This document shows positions 18,247 to 27,357 of a DNA stretch of 64,000 nt, piece after piece. The DNA is taken from assembly GCF_000259275.1 (NCBI RefSeq), contig NC_017735.1, forward strand, positions 248,001 through 312,000, written 5' to 3'. The notes under the pieces are model-generated. The model did not search any database. It worked only from the letters and a program-made list of their open reading frames with translations, and was not told the origin of the DNA. Numbering within the stretch: the stretch's first letter is position 1; each line of letters begins with the position of its first letter. This stretch comes from Helicobacter cetorum MIT 99-5656. Lineage in GTDB: Bacteria > Campylobacterota > Campylobacteria > Campylobacterales > Helicobacteraceae. A program made the translations under genes and the position numbers.

Positions 18247-18807
18247 TTATCTCCTTACTTTTAGGGCTTCTAAAGCATGCTTTTTGCCAATTTCAAAGGC
18301 TTTTTTATTTGTCTCAGCGACTTTTGCGGGAACTTTTTTGAGCATGGTATCTAGCACAATATTTTCTTCTACACATTTAGTAAGCTCCACCGTAATAGCC
18401 AATGCCACTACAGATTGCGTGATGATATTACCCACTTCATCTTTAGCGATACTAATAATGGGGATTTTATAAATTTGGTATTTTTCTTCATCTTCTTTGG
18501 TAGGCGTTACCAAATTAGGGTCAATAACAACGATACCGCCTTCTTTAATATCACTTTTAAATTGATTGTAGCTTGTTTGAGCGACTGAAAGCATAAAATC
18601 AATCTCGCCTTCTTTAGCATAAGGAAAAATAATTTCGTCTCTATCTAACAAAATATCTACCTTAGTAGGCCCCCCACGCACTTGCGAAGTGTAAGTGGAA
18701 GTCTTAGTGCCATAGCCCCCACTCACAATCTTAGCTTCAGCTAAAATCTCTCCAGCTAACAAAACACCTTGCCCCCCAACGCCTGTAAATCGTAATTGTG
18801 CTTCCAT
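18247..18807 (-). CDS. oorC: 2-oxoglutarate:acceptor oxidoreductase, gamma subunit OorC
   Basis: Gamma subunit of the four-part 2-oxoglutarate (ferredoxin/flavodoxin) oxidoreductase, which makes succinyl-CoA and CO2 in the Helicobacter TCA cycle and replaces the 2-oxoglutarate dehydrogenase complex. The 186-residue protein opens with RFTGVGGQGVLLAGEILAEA, the glycine-rich start typical of the gamma domain of 2-oxoacid:ferredoxin oxidoreductases. The ATG overlaps the oorB stop by one base (TAATG). Last gene of oorDABC. Confidence 0.95.
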   Translation of the reverse strand: MEAQLRFTGVGGQGVLLAGEILAEAKIVSGGYGTKTSTYTSQVRGGPTKVDILLDRDEIIFPYAKEGEIDFMLSVAQTSYNQFKSDIKEGGIVVIDPNLVTPTKEDEEKYQIYKIPIISIAKDEVGNIITQSVVALAITVELTKCVEENIVLDTMLKKVPAKVAETNKKAFEIGKKHALEALKVRR

Positions 18808-19628
18808 TATTGTTTTCCTTGTGCTTTTTCAATGATTTCTTGATAGGCTTCGCAATATTCTTTTCTATTAGTGTCATGCTTTAAAATACCAGTAGGAAAC
18901 TTATCAACCCTTTCTTCAGGACTCATTTCTTCAAATTGGCGTTTGCTAACTAATCGGCTTTCAATCCATTTCAACATTTGAGACGCTTCGCCCATTTTAT
19001 TCTTACGCCCTAAGTTAATATGGCAATTACTATGAATATCAAAGAAGCTAAAGCCCTTGTGTGAAAAGCCTTCTTTAAGCACCTTTTCTAATTTCTGAGG
19101 GTCTAAAACACTCTCTCTAGCTACAAAACTAGCCCCTGCAGCTGTGGTTAAAGCACATGGGTCAAATTGATTATCAATATTTCCCCATTGAGCCGTAACT
19201 GTCCACATGCCATTTGGAGTGGTGGGCGAAGTTTGAGAGTTAGTCAAACCATAAATAAAATTATCTACTAAAATAAAGTTCAAATCAATGTTTCTTCTGC
19301 ATGCATGCATGGTGTGATTACCCCCAATAGCAAAGCCATCACCATCGCCAGAAACCACAATCACATGCTTATCTGGATTGGCTAGCTTAATTCCTGTTGC
19401 ATACGCTACGGCTCTACCATGCGTAGTATGAACAGTGTTGCAATTCACATACGAGCTCATACGACCACTACAACCAATCCCACTCACCAAGCACACATCA
19501 TCCATTTTCCAGCCTAGTGCATCAATAGTGCGAATAATGGATTTTAAAATCACGCCATCGCCACAGCCCCAGCACCATAAAGTGGGCATTTTATCCACAC
19601 GCAAATATTCATCATAATTAAACGCCAT
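18807..19628 (-). CDS. oorB: 2-oxoglutarate:acceptor oxidoreductase, beta (TPP-binding) subunit OorB
   Basis: Carries thiamine diphosphate and an iron-sulfur cluster at the active site of the Oor complex. The 273-residue protein has WCWGCGDG near residue 20 (cluster/TPP region) and the TPP/magnesium motif GDGDGFAIGGNH at about 95-106 continuing to VDNFIYGLTNSQTSP at about 121-135. These are the usual beta-subunit landmarks. One base separates its start from the oorA stop, so translation of the two is coupled. Complete, no anomalies. Confidence 0.95.
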   Translation of the reverse strand: MAFNYDEYLRVDKMPTLWCWGCGDGVILKSIIRTIDALGWKMDDVCLVSGIGCSGRMSSYVNCNTVHTTHGRAVAYATGIKLANPDKHVIVVSGDGDGFAIGGNHTMHACRRNIDLNFILVDNFIYGLTNSQTSPTTPNGMWTVTAQWGNIDNQFDPCALTTAAGASFVARESVLDPQKLEKVLKEGFSHKGFSFFDIHSNCHINLGRKNKMGEASQMLKWIESRLVSKRQFEEMSPEERVDKFPTGILKHDTNRKEYCEAYQEIIEKAQGKQ

Positions 19629-19629
19629 T

Positions 19630-20757
19630 TTAAAGCTCCTTCAACTTTGCGATGATTTGTTTAGGCGAAATCGTGCGCCCATTTGCTTGACCAAAGAAAT
19701 GCACTTTTCTTTGCATAACTCTTTCAATTTCTTCTAAATATTGCCCTTTATTCAATTCAATCACAAGGATTTTCTCGTATTTATCCCCTATTTCTTTCAA
19801 GCGTTTGTCTGGGCTTGGCCATAAGGTCTTAGGTCTAAAAAATCCGATTTTTTGATGGCTTTCTTTTTGATAATCTTTTAAAGCTTCTTTGACCGCTAAA
19901 GAAACAGAACCATAGGCAATAATCACAATTTCAGCACCTTCTAAATCCATTTCTTCATTTTCGTTGATAATGTCTTGTTTAGACTCAATCTTATTAAATA
20001 ACCTATCCATCAAATCCCCACCGATTTTGGCATCTTCAGTAGGGAAACCAATAGGTCCGTGATGAAGCCCAGAAACATGGTAGCGATAGCCCTTAAAGAA
20101 AGGATTTAAAACGGCTGGCTCATCTTGTGCTACTCCATAAGGCTTATAGTCTTTTCTATCGCCCATAAATTCCTTGCGATTGATAGTCATTTTTTGCACT
20201 TCTTCTAAAGTAGGAATTTGCACCTTACCATACATATGTCCCACGGTTTCATCCATAAGCAAGAATACCGGAGTCATAAGCATTTCAGCTAAATTAAACG
20301 CACGAATCGTCTCTGTATAAGCCTCTTGTAAACTAGCAGGAGCGAGTGCAACTGATTTAAAATCTCCATGGATTGGGTGCTTTAAGAAATTCACATCACC
20401 TTGTGCAACACGAGTAGGCATTCCAGTTGATGGACCTGAACGCATTACATCAACGATGACTAAAGGAATTTCTGCCATAAAACCATAGCCGATTTGCTCT
20501 ACCTTTAATGAAATACCAGGACCGCTACTTGCTGTCATAGACTTAGTTCCGCTCATGCTTGCCCCTAAAGACACGCTAATCCCACTAATTTCATCTTCCA
20601 TTTGGATAAAATGCCCCCCATGTTTAGGTAAAGCTGTGCTCATCGCATGCATAATATCCGAACTTGGCGTAATAGGATAACCCCCAAAAAATCTACACCC
20701 CACTTCAATAGCAGCCTTAGCTACTAACTCATTTCCATCAGAAATAATCTCACGCAT
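19630..20757 (-). CDS. oorA: 2-oxoglutarate:acceptor oxidoreductase, alpha subunit OorA
   Basis: Alpha subunit, which carries the pyrimidine-binding fold and substrate-contacting residues. The 375-residue protein begins with the family pattern DGNELVAKAAIEVGCRFFGGYPITPSSDI split over about 7-35 and has MTASSGPGISLK at about 75-86 and GPSTGMPTRVAQGD at about 111-124, typical of PorA/KorA proteins. It follows oorD by 14 bases. Oxygen-sensitive Oor enzymes are a core part of microaerophilic metabolism in this genus. Confidence 0.95.
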   Translation of the reverse strand: MREIISDGNELVAKAAIEVGCRFFGGYPITPSSDIMHAMSTALPKHGGHFIQMEDEISGISVSLGASMSGTKSMTASSGPGISLKVEQIGYGFMAEIPLVIVDVMRSGPSTGMPTRVAQGDVNFLKHPIHGDFKSVALAPASLQEAYTETIRAFNLAEMLMTPVFLLMDETVGHMYGKVQIPTLEEVQKMTINRKEFMGDRKDYKPYGVAQDEPAVLNPFFKGYRYHVSGLHHGPIGFPTEDAKIGGDLMDRLFNKIESKQDIINENEEMDLEGAEIVIIAYGSVSLAVKEALKDYQKESHQKIGFFRPKTLWPSPDKRLKEIGDKYEKILVIELNKGQYLEEIERVMQRKVHFFGQANGRTISPKQIIAKLKEL

Positions 20758-20771
20758 GAATTGCCTCTCTT

Positions 20772-21095
20772 TTAAATAGTTTCTTCTAAGAGCATGTAGT
20801 TATTCGCCTTAACTCTCTCACTACGCTCTTTAGCTTCTTTTGAAACCTTAGCGAATTTAAAGTCTTTCCTATCGGCTACATAAATCGCAAAATCAGGGCA
20901 GTGTAACTCGCATTGCGTGCAACCTATACAGCTCTCTGGGTGAGCTACTTTTGCCACTTTTCCAAGCACCCTTTCCTTCTCAACTCCCATGCCAAGAACC
21001 CCAGCAGGACACACAGAGACGCAAATATCACAACCCTTACATCTATCTTCATTTACCCAAACAGGAATCCCATCTGGAGCGTTCATTTTAGCCAT
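20772..21095 (-). CDS. oorD: 2-oxoglutarate:acceptor oxidoreductase, delta (ferredoxin) subunit OorD
   Basis: Electron-transfer subunit with two 4Fe-4S clusters. The 107-residue protein shows two complete CxxCxxCxxxCP motifs: CKGCDICVSVCP at about 18-29 and CIGCTQCELHCP at about 56-67. First gene of the oorDABC operon, behind a good GGGAGAA ribosome site. Electrons pass to flavodoxin or ferredoxin and on to the respiratory chain (pathway knowledge). Confidence 0.95.
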   Translation of the reverse strand: MAKMNAPDGIPVWVNEDRCKGCDICVSVCPAGVLGMGVEKERVLGKVAKVAHPESCIGCTQCELHCPDFAIYVADRKDFKFAKVSKEAKERSERVKANNYMLLEETI

Positions 21096-21131
21096 GTATT
21101 CTCCCTTTATGCTAAAAGTCTATGTTTTATA

Positions 21132-21174
21132 AAGCCTTAGCAATCAAAATTTGCTTAAAATTGTAGCAAGGCTT
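21132..21174 (-). terminator. Possible terminator hairpin between mltG and oorD
   Basis: AAGCCTT (21174-21168) and AAGGCTT (21138-21132) on the minus strand are exact complements enclosing a partly pairable 29-base interior, followed by TATAAAA. It would end transcripts from mltG before oorD. The stem is short and the T run poor, so this is tentative. Confidence 0.35.
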
Positions 21175-21291
21175 GTTAAATAAATTCTAAAATTATTCAA
21201 TAATAAGAACAGAAAATTAAAGTGAGAAAATACTTAACACTTTTTCACTAAAACCCAACATATAAAGCATTTTTTAACCTTAATTTCAAAA

Positions 21292-22281
21292 TCAAAAATG
21301 ATTATTAGAAATCTTAATATTACTCAAATGTTCTTTGTAAGTCGTACTAAAAGCATGCTTTTTGCTAGGCATTTTTACAAAATACAAAAAATTAGTCTTT
21401 TTAGGAAAAACAACGGCTTTGATAGCTTCTACACTCACGCTTCCTACAGGATTTTTAGGCAATCCCTTAAATTTATAAGTATTGTATGGAGTGTTATCTG
21501 TTCTAATACGCTCTTTAGTGATTTTGGTGTGCGAAAACTCTTGATAATTCAAAGACCCATCCATTTGTAAAGGCATATTTTTTTTCAAGCGATTAAGAAT
21601 GACGCTCGCAACAATAGGCATTTCTTCAATATTAGCGGCTTCTTTTTGCACAATGGAAGCTAAAATAATCTTTTCAAACCACTCTTCTTTATGATAGTAT
21701 CCAAGCCATTGTTTGCTTAAGGCTTCGTGCTTTTTCAAGGATTGATTGATTAAAACTTGCATGATTTTAAAAGCACTCTCTCCTAAGGGCAAATGATAAG
21801 TGTCTGGTAGTATCACGCCATCTTCTATCACAGAGCCATTTAATCGTGGGGCAATGCTTTCATAAGCCTGATTTAAAGCGTTTACTTCTAATTGATAGGT
21901 CTCACTCAAAATTTGAGTGAAAAAATAACGGGTTTCTCCTGGAATCAAAGTGGCACTTCTACTAGCGGTTTTTCCCTTGATTAAACGCACTAAAAAATCC
22001 CCCTTTCTCAAAGCTCCATCGCCCATATCAATATAGCCTTTTTTAGGCATACCTATAAGGCGTAAAAAAAGCATGTCAAAAGAATTAATATCTACGCCCT
22101 GTTCTTTTAAGGCTAAGAACACTTTTTTGAGCGAACCTTGCGGAACAATCACCACTTTATTAGGATAAATTGGTATACTTAGGTAAAAAAGAACGCAAAT
22201 GAAGAAAAGAAAGCACGCATCTAAGAAAGTATTTAATGTCATTATTTTTTTTGTAGCGGTGTTCACTCTTTTTTTTGTCAT
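21292..22281 (-). CDS. mltG: Endolytic murein transglycosylase MltG (YceG family)
   Basis: Inner-membrane lytic transglycosylase that cuts nascent glycan strands and so sets their length. Older annotations call this family aminodeoxychorismate lyase (pabC); the sequence argues for MltG: a basic N-terminus, one membrane helix (residues about 22-38 from this start), a LysM-like segment (VVIVPQGSLKKVFLAL) and the YceG core with ILASIVQKEAAN (catalytic Glu), MDGSLNY and NTYKFKGLPKNPV. I prefer the ATG at 22281 for its AGAGAGAG site and positive N-terminus; ATG 22242 is an alternative. Either way the 5' end overlaps the divergent AsmA-like gene, so the two share sequence head to head. Confidence 0.9.
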   Translation of the reverse strand: MTKKRVNTATKKIMTLNTFLDACFLFFICVLFYLSIPIYPNKVVIVPQGSLKKVFLALKEQGVDINSFDMLFLRLIGMPKKGYIDMGDGALRKGDFLVRLIKGKTASRSATLIPGETRYFFTQILSETYQLEVNALNQAYESIAPRLNGSVIEDGVILPDTYHLPLGESAFKIMQVLINQSLKKHEALSKQWLGYYHKEEWFEKIILASIVQKEAANIEEMPIVASVILNRLKKNMPLQMDGSLNYQEFSHTKITKERIRTDNTPYNTYKFKGLPKNPVGSVSVEAIKAVVFPKKTNFLYFVKMPSKKHAFSTTYKEHLSNIKISNNHF

Positions 22282-25129
22282 ACACAAAACTCTCTCTAAT
22301 GGCATTCACATACGAAGTTTGAATATCGGCAAACTTAATATCTCTGAATTATACTTAAAACTTGATAACAAGCTCTCCTTAAATATTGAACGCATTAACC
22401 TATCTTCTCTATTCCATCAAAAACAAACCAAAGGGCATTTAGAAGTTTCTGATCTGATCAAAAATATCCGTTATGGCATTTGGGCAATCTCTTATTTTGA
22501 GAAGCTGAAAGTTAAAGAAATTATTTTAGACGCTAAGAATAAGGCTCATATCTTCTTTGATGGCAACACTTATGAGCTAGAATTTCCGGGCGTTAAAGGA
22601 GAATTTTCGTTAGAAGATAGTAAAAATATCAAACTAAAAATTATCAATTTGCTTTTTAAGGATATTAAGGTTCAAGTAGATGGCGACGCTCACTACTCGC
22701 CAAAAGCTAGAAAAATGGTGTTTAATCTAATCGTTAAACCCCTACAAGAACCAAGTGCCACACTCTATTTACAGGGTTTAACAGATTTAAAAACCATAGA
22801 ATTAAGAGCTACCACTTCTAAAATAAAAAGCATTGCTTTTTTGAAACCCCTTTTCCAGCAACAATCACAAAAAGCCCTAAAAACATGGGTTTTTGATAAC
22901 ATTCAATTTTCTAGCCTTAAAATTGACAACGCCTTGATTAAGGCTAATTTTACCCCTAGTAAATTCCTTCCTTCCTTGCTAGAAAAATCCGTTATCAGAG
23001 CAACTTTAATAAACCCATCAGTGCTTTTTAATAGTGGGTTATCGCCCATTAAAATGGACAAAACAGAAATCACTCTCAAAAACCAACAACTCTCTATCAA
23101 CCCTGAAAAAATCATTTATGAAACCATGAATTTAGAAGGCACAAACGCCCTATTATCTAACCTACTAGAAGCCCCCAAATTAGAAATCTTTTTAAAAACT
23201 GCCCCTAATTATTATGGCGATAGCATTAAGGATTTATTAAGTGCCTACAAAGTTACTCTACCTTTGGATAAAATCAGCACGCCAGCTAGTGCTAACCTAA
23301 AACTCACTTTACAATTTTTGAAAAACACAGCCCCCCTATTTAGTATTCAAGGCAATGTGGATTTACAAGAAGGCACTCTTTTACTCTATGATATTCCCCT
23401 TTACACCCAAAGTGCTAATGTAAACCTAGACATTACCCCAGAATATCAATATATTTATATAGACACTATCCACACTCGCTATGAAAACATGCTGGATTTA
23501 GACACTAAAATGACTTTAGATTTACACAAAAAAAATCTTTCCTTAGATTCTCAAGTCCATAAAATACAGCTCAACACTAATAGCAATATCAATATGCGTT
23601 CTTATGGTTTGGATAATACAGAAAATAACCCACAACCTAGCTTTGCTTTGGATTTGAAAAGCTTACGCCCCATTATTCAAGCAGGCGAAAATTCTGAAAT
23701 TTTTAGAAGAAAAATTATAGACACCATTAAAGCTCAAAACGAAGATAAGTTCAGTAAGAATGTCTTCTATGCTACAGAAGATTCTCTCAAAAGCCTTTCT
23801 TTGAATTTTGATTTTTCTGACCCCAAACATATGCAATGGAGTGTTCCTAAATTGTCATTAGAAGGCGAGCTTAAAGACGATGCTTATGTTTTTAGACTCA
23901 AGGATTTAAAAAAGATTAAACCTTACTCCCCCATTATGAATTATTTCACTTTAGAAGATGGCTCTTTAGAAGTCTCTACAAGCGATTTTTTAAATATTGA
24001 CTTTTTGGCAAAGGATTTGAAAGTCAATTTACCAGCCTATCGTAGCGATGGCACACATTTTAATTCCCTTTCCTTGCTTGGCTCTATCAACAAAGATGAG
24101 ATTTTTGTCTATACCCCTAGCAAAAATGTTTCCATAAGCATTAAAGGAGACAAGAAAGATATTATCCTTAATAATATTGATTTAGATATTGACGCTTTTT
24201 TGGATAGTAAAATGCCAGCCATTGTTAAACTGCTCTCAAAAGAAAACACCAAAAAACCTACCCCCAAAGAAATCCATGATGAAGACATTTTTATCAACGC
24301 TAAACAACGCTATGAAAAAGCCCATAAAATCACTCCCATAGCCACACATATCCATGCAAAAGATATGGTATTAGTGTATAAGAAAATGCCTATTCCTTTA
24401 GAAAATCTTGATGTAATCGCTCAAGATAATAGAGTAAAAATAGATGGCAATTACAAAAATGGCATGATTTTTGCGGATTTAGTGCATGGGGCTTTGTATT
24501 TTAAGGCTCATAATTTTAGTGGCGATTATATCAACACTATGCTACAAAAAGATTTTGTAGAAGGGGGTTTATACACACTTGTTGGGGCTTTTAAAGACCA
24601 AGTCTTTAATGGCGAATTAAAACTCCAAAATACAAGCTTGAAGAATTTTGCCCTCATGCAAAATATGGTTAATCTCATCAACACCATCCCTTCTCTTATC
24701 GTTTTTAGAAACCCCCATTTAGGGGCTAATGGCTATCAAATCAAAAAGGGTTCTGTGGTATTTGGTATGACCAAACAATATTTAGGGCTAGAACAAATCA
24801 ATCTTATCGGTAAAACGCTAGACATTGCTGGTAATGGCATTATAGAATTAGATACTAATAAAATAGATTTGAATTTAGAAGTGTCTACTATCAAAGCCTT
24901 GAGTAATGTTTTGAATAAAATTCCTATCGTAGGCTATCTTATCTTAGGAAAAGAAGGTAAAATCACCACTAATGTGAATGTGAAAGGCACGCTTGATAAA
25001 CCTAAAACTCAAGTAACTTTAGCGGCTGATATTATCCAAGCACCTTTTAAAATTTTACGCCGCATTTTCACACCCATTGATATTATAGTAGATGAAATCA
25101 AAAAAAATATTGAATCAAAAAGGAAGTAA
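22199..25129 (+). CDS. Large AsmA-like/YhdP-type membrane-anchored protein
   Basis: 976-residue protein with one N-terminal membrane helix (about 12-28) and a long periplasmic body of beta-rich repeats. The C-terminal region carries the AsmA-like pattern: LDIAGNGIIELDTNKIDLNLEV, IPIVGYLILGKEG and VNVKGTLDKPKT (about 860-945). Proteins of this class form long hydrophobic grooves that move phospholipids between inner and outer membrane (family knowledge); here that is inference. Divergent from mltG with an overlap of about 80 bases; followed two bases later by the small feoA-like gene. Confidence 0.8.
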   Translation: MKKRKHASKKVFNVIIFFVAVFTLFFVIHKTLSNGIHIRSLNIGKLNISELYLKLDNKLSLNIERINLSSLFHQKQTKGHLEVSDLIKNIRYGIWAISYFEKLKVKEIILDAKNKAHIFFDGNTYELEFPGVKGEFSLEDSKNIKLKIINLLFKDIKVQVDGDAHYSPKARKMVFNLIVKPLQEPSATLYLQGLTDLKTIELRATTSKIKSIAFLKPLFQQQSQKALKTWVFDNIQFSSLKIDNALIKANFTPSKFLPSLLEKSVIRATLINPSVLFNSGLSPIKMDKTEITLKNQQLSINPEKIIYETMNLEGTNALLSNLLEAPKLEIFLKTAPNYYGDSIKDLLSAYKVTLPLDKISTPASANLKLTLQFLKNTAPLFSIQGNVDLQEGTLLLYDIPLYTQSANVNLDITPEYQYIYIDTIHTRYENMLDLDTKMTLDLHKKNLSLDSQVHKIQLNTNSNINMRSYGLDNTENNPQPSFALDLKSLRPIIQAGENSEIFRRKIIDTIKAQNEDKFSKNVFYATEDSLKSLSLNFDFSDPKHMQWSVPKLSLEGELKDDAYVFRLKDLKKIKPYSPIMNYFTLEDGSLEVSTSDFLNIDFLAKDLKVNLPAYRSDGTHFNSLSLLGSINKDEIFVYTPSKNVSISIKGDKKDIILNNIDLDIDAFLDSKMPAIVKLLSKENTKKPTPKEIHDEDIFINAKQRYEKAHKITPIATHIHAKDMVLVYKKMPIPLENLDVIAQDNRVKIDGNYKNGMIFADLVHGALYFKAHNFSGDYINTMLQKDFVEGGLYTLVGAFKDQVFNGELKLQNTSLKNFALMQNMVNLINTIPSLIVFRNPHLGANGYQIKKGSVVFGMTKQYLGLEQINLIGKTLDIAGNGIIELDTNKIDLNLEVSTIKALSNVLNKIPIVGYLILGKEGKITTNVNVKGTLDKPKTQVTLAADIIQAPFKILRRIFTPIDIIVDEIKKNIESKRK

Positions 25130-25130
25130 A

Positions 25131-25367
25131 ATGACACTTAATGAAGCTGTTAAAAACCACAATTATGAAATTATAGATATTACTCGTTGTGATGAAGCCC
25201 TTAAAAAACGCTTTTTATCCTTTGGCATTCATCAAGGGGTTCAATGCACTCTTTTACACCACTCTATAAAAAAGGCTACACTTTCAATTAGAATTAATCA
25301 CATTCAAGTGGCTTTAAGAACCCATGAAGCTCAATATCTTGTTGTAAAACCCTTAGAAAGCTTGTAA
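25131..25367 (+). CDS. feoA: FeoA-domain protein
   Basis: 78-residue SH3-like protein of the FeoA family, which helps the FeoB ferrous-iron permease. ATG at 25131 has a GGAAG site; a frame extending upstream into the AsmA-like gene is not needed. Family landmarks: DITRCDEALKKRFLSFGIHQG (residues about 17-37) and a hydrophobic end LRTHEAQYLVV. feoB is not adjacent, as in H. pylori, where it lies elsewhere. Linked to nth four bases downstream, probably one transcript. Confidence 0.8.
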   Translation: MTLNEAVKNHNYEIIDITRCDEALKKRFLSFGIHQGVQCTLLHHSIKKATLSIRINHIQVALRTHEAQYLVVKPLESL

Positions 25368-25370
25368 GAA

Positions 25371-26021
25371 ATGAGTTTGAAACGCACTAAACACTACCAA
25401 AAAGCCTTAAAAATCAAAGAATTACTTCTAGGGCATTATCCTAATCTCACTACAGAATTACACCATAAAAACCCCTATGAACTGCTAGTGGCTACCATTT
25501 TAAGTGCACAATGCACAGACGCTAGGGTCAATAGCGTAACGCCTAAGTTGTTTGAAAAATACCCTAGCGTTTATGATTTAGCTCTTGCTCCTTTAGAAGA
25601 AGTCAAAGAAATCATTCAATCTATTTCTTATTTCAACAATAAAAGCAAACATTTAATTAATATGGCACAAAAAGTGGTGAGAGATTTTAAGGGCATTATT
25701 CCATCTACGCAAAAAGAATTGATGAGCCTAGATGGCGTGGGGCAAAAAACCGCTAATGTGGTGCTATCGGTGTGTTTTAATGCCAACTATATGGCAGTAG
25801 ATACCCATGTATTTCGCACAACACATCGCTTAGGATTAAGCAATGCTAACACCCCCATAAAAACTGAAAATGAGTTAAGCGAGCTTTTTGAAACTAATCT
25901 ATCTGAACTCCACCATGCATTAATTTTATTTGGGCGTTATACCTGCAAGGCTAAAAACCCCCTATGTGATGCATGTTTTTTAAAAGAATTTTGTGTTTCT
26001 AAGGCTAGTTTTAAGGCGTAG
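25371..26021 (+). CDS. nth: Endonuclease III (DNA glycosylase/AP lyase)
   Basis: Removes oxidised pyrimidines from DNA and nicks the abasic site. The 216-residue protein has the HhH motif LDGVGQKTANVVL with the catalytic Lys (about 121-133), the catalytic Asp in MAVDTHVFR (about 142-150), and the C-terminal iron-sulfur loop C-x6-C-x2-C-x5-C (CKAKNPLCDACFLKEFC). All catalytic and cluster residues are present, unlike the MagIII paralogue at 5.6 kb. Lies between feoA and fliN. Confidence 0.96.
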   Translation: MSLKRTKHYQKALKIKELLLGHYPNLTTELHHKNPYELLVATILSAQCTDARVNSVTPKLFEKYPSVYDLALAPLEEVKEIIQSISYFNNKSKHLINMAQKVVRDFKGIIPSTQKELMSLDGVGQKTANVVLSVCFNANYMAVDTHVFRTTHRLGLSNANTPIKTENELSELFETNLSELHHALILFGRYTCKAKNPLCDACFLKEFCVSKASFKA

Positions 26022-26107
26022 TGGCTTTATTTATTATAAAAATTATAGTAATATTAGGGTTTTAGAGTCCAAATCAAAACCATATTTTCTTGAAAGAGCA
26101 AAGTTCC

Positions 26108-26476
26108 ATGTTAGAAATATTAGAGTCTAATAAACTAAAAACAACAGAAAAAGAAAAAAGCAATAAAGAAAGAGAACTGGAGCTTTCTACTTATTTAGAA
26201 GAACTTATTTGCGATTATAAAAATCTTTTAGACATGGAAGTGGTTTTTAGTGCAGAACTTGGCTCTACGCAAATTCCCTTGCTACAAATTTTGCGTTTTG
26301 AAAAAGGCTCTGTGATTGATTTGCAAAAACCAGCTGGAGAGAGCGTGGATACCTTTGTGAATGGGCGAGTTATCGGTAAGGGCGAAGTCATGGTTTTTGA
26401 AAGGAATTTAGCCATTCGCTTGAATGAAGTCCTTGATTCTAACGCCATTGTATATTATCTTGCTAAAAATTCATGA
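26108..26476 (+). CDS. fliN: Flagellar motor switch protein FliN
   Basis: C-ring component that binds the export apparatus and helps set rotation direction. I use the ATG at 26108 (MLEILESN; 122 residues); a TTG 18 bases upstream is possible. The N-terminal 45 residues are charged and helical; the C-terminal SpoA domain carries LEVVFSAELG-like and LLQILRFEKGSVIDL segments, then PVDVFVNG-like VDTFVNGRVIGKGEVMV. Its stop overlaps the ATG of the next gene in ATGA, showing translational coupling with a FliO candidate. Confidence 0.92.
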   Translation: MLEILESNKLKTTEKEKSNKERELELSTYLEELICDYKNLLDMEVVFSAELGSTQIPLLQILRFEKGSVIDLQKPAGESVDTFVNGRVIGKGEVMVFERNLAIRLNEVLDSNAIVYYLAKNS

Positions 26477-27357
26477 GATTATTATTCTTTCTAATGAATG
26501 CTTTTTTGATATTATTTGCTAATGATGTAGTGCTTCCAAGTAATAGTAATGCCCCCATTAAGCTCACTCGTTGGCATAACATGCTCTTAGAGATTCAGCC
26601 TGATTCAAACACCACTTTGCAAGAAAATCCCTTAAAAGCGGTGCAAACCACACTCACTTTTGAAGCCCCCTTTGAGTCAATGCCTAGGGCTATTGAAATT
26701 GAAGGGCAAAGGGCGTTTGTGCTGAAAAATGCTTCCATGGATTCTAAAAAAACAATGGATTTTAAAGAAGCTTCTTTAAATTCTTTAGAAGTTTTTTCCT
26801 ACCAAAATGATTTGTATCTCTTGTCTAAAAAAGCTCAAACAAATTTAGAAATTAGAGTTTCAAGAAGTAAAGACAAAAAGACACTTCGTTTCGTTTTTTT
26901 ACCTAAGGGATTTCATTTGACTTCCACCAATGATTTATCTGAGTCTCAACATGCTAATATTGAGACTCAAAATGCAAAAAACCATACAGAAAACCCCTTG
27001 AACGCTTTAGAACTAAAATCTCCACTGGATTTAAGTCATGCTTACAAAGTATTAGGTGTTATTGCTGTTTTACTTCTCATTTTATATATAGTCAAAAAAA
27101 AATTTGCCCCCAAACAAAGGGCTTTTTCTAAAAAAGGTTTTAAACTAGATATTAATATCTTAAGCCATATTGACACACACTATAAAATTATCTCAATAGA
27201 AACGCAAAAGGAGCGTTACTTGGTTTTACTCAACGACAAACACAGCTTGCTTTTGGAAAAAGTCAGCTTAAAAGCGTCTAAAGAAGACCTTATTAAAGAA
27301 GCCGAAAATAATATTAAGAATTCAAAATTAGGAAATTTATATGCCAGAAACTTCTAA
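26473..27357 (+). CDS. fliO: Probable flagellar export apparatus protein FliO
   Basis: 294-residue membrane protein, annotated only as hypothetical in early H. pylori genomes (HP0583). Signal-like N-terminus (1-17, ending LFAND), a periplasmic region to about 190, one membrane helix at about 192-211 (VLGVIAVLLLILYIVKK) and a cytoplasmic basic region with LNILSHIDTHYKIISIETQKERYLV-type beta strands, the pattern seen in FliO. Coupled to fliN by an ATGA overlap and overlapping the TonB-like gene by 17 bases. FliO helps assemble FliP in the export gate (family knowledge). Assignment rests on topology and the fliN linkage. Confidence 0.7.
   Translation: MRLLFFLMNAFLILFANDVVLPSNSNAPIKLTRWHNMLLEIQPDSNTTLQENPLKAVQTTLTFEAPFESMPRAIEIEGQRAFVLKNASMDSKKTMDFKEASLNSLEVFSYQNDLYLLSKKAQTNLEIRVSRSKDKKTLRFVFLPKGFHLTSTNDLSESQHANIETQNAKNHTENPLNALELKSPLDLSHAYKVLGVIAVLLLILYIVKKKFAPKQRAFSKKGFKLDINILSHIDTHYKIISIETQKERYLVLLNDKHSLLLEKVSLKASKEDLIKEAENNIKNSKLGNLYARNF

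Noticed and set aside
18056-18247. 63-codon minus-strand frame between oorC and the protease gene
   Set aside because: Low-complexity hydrophobic translation across the homopolymer, no ribosome site, overlaps the oorC stop; more likely leader DNA.
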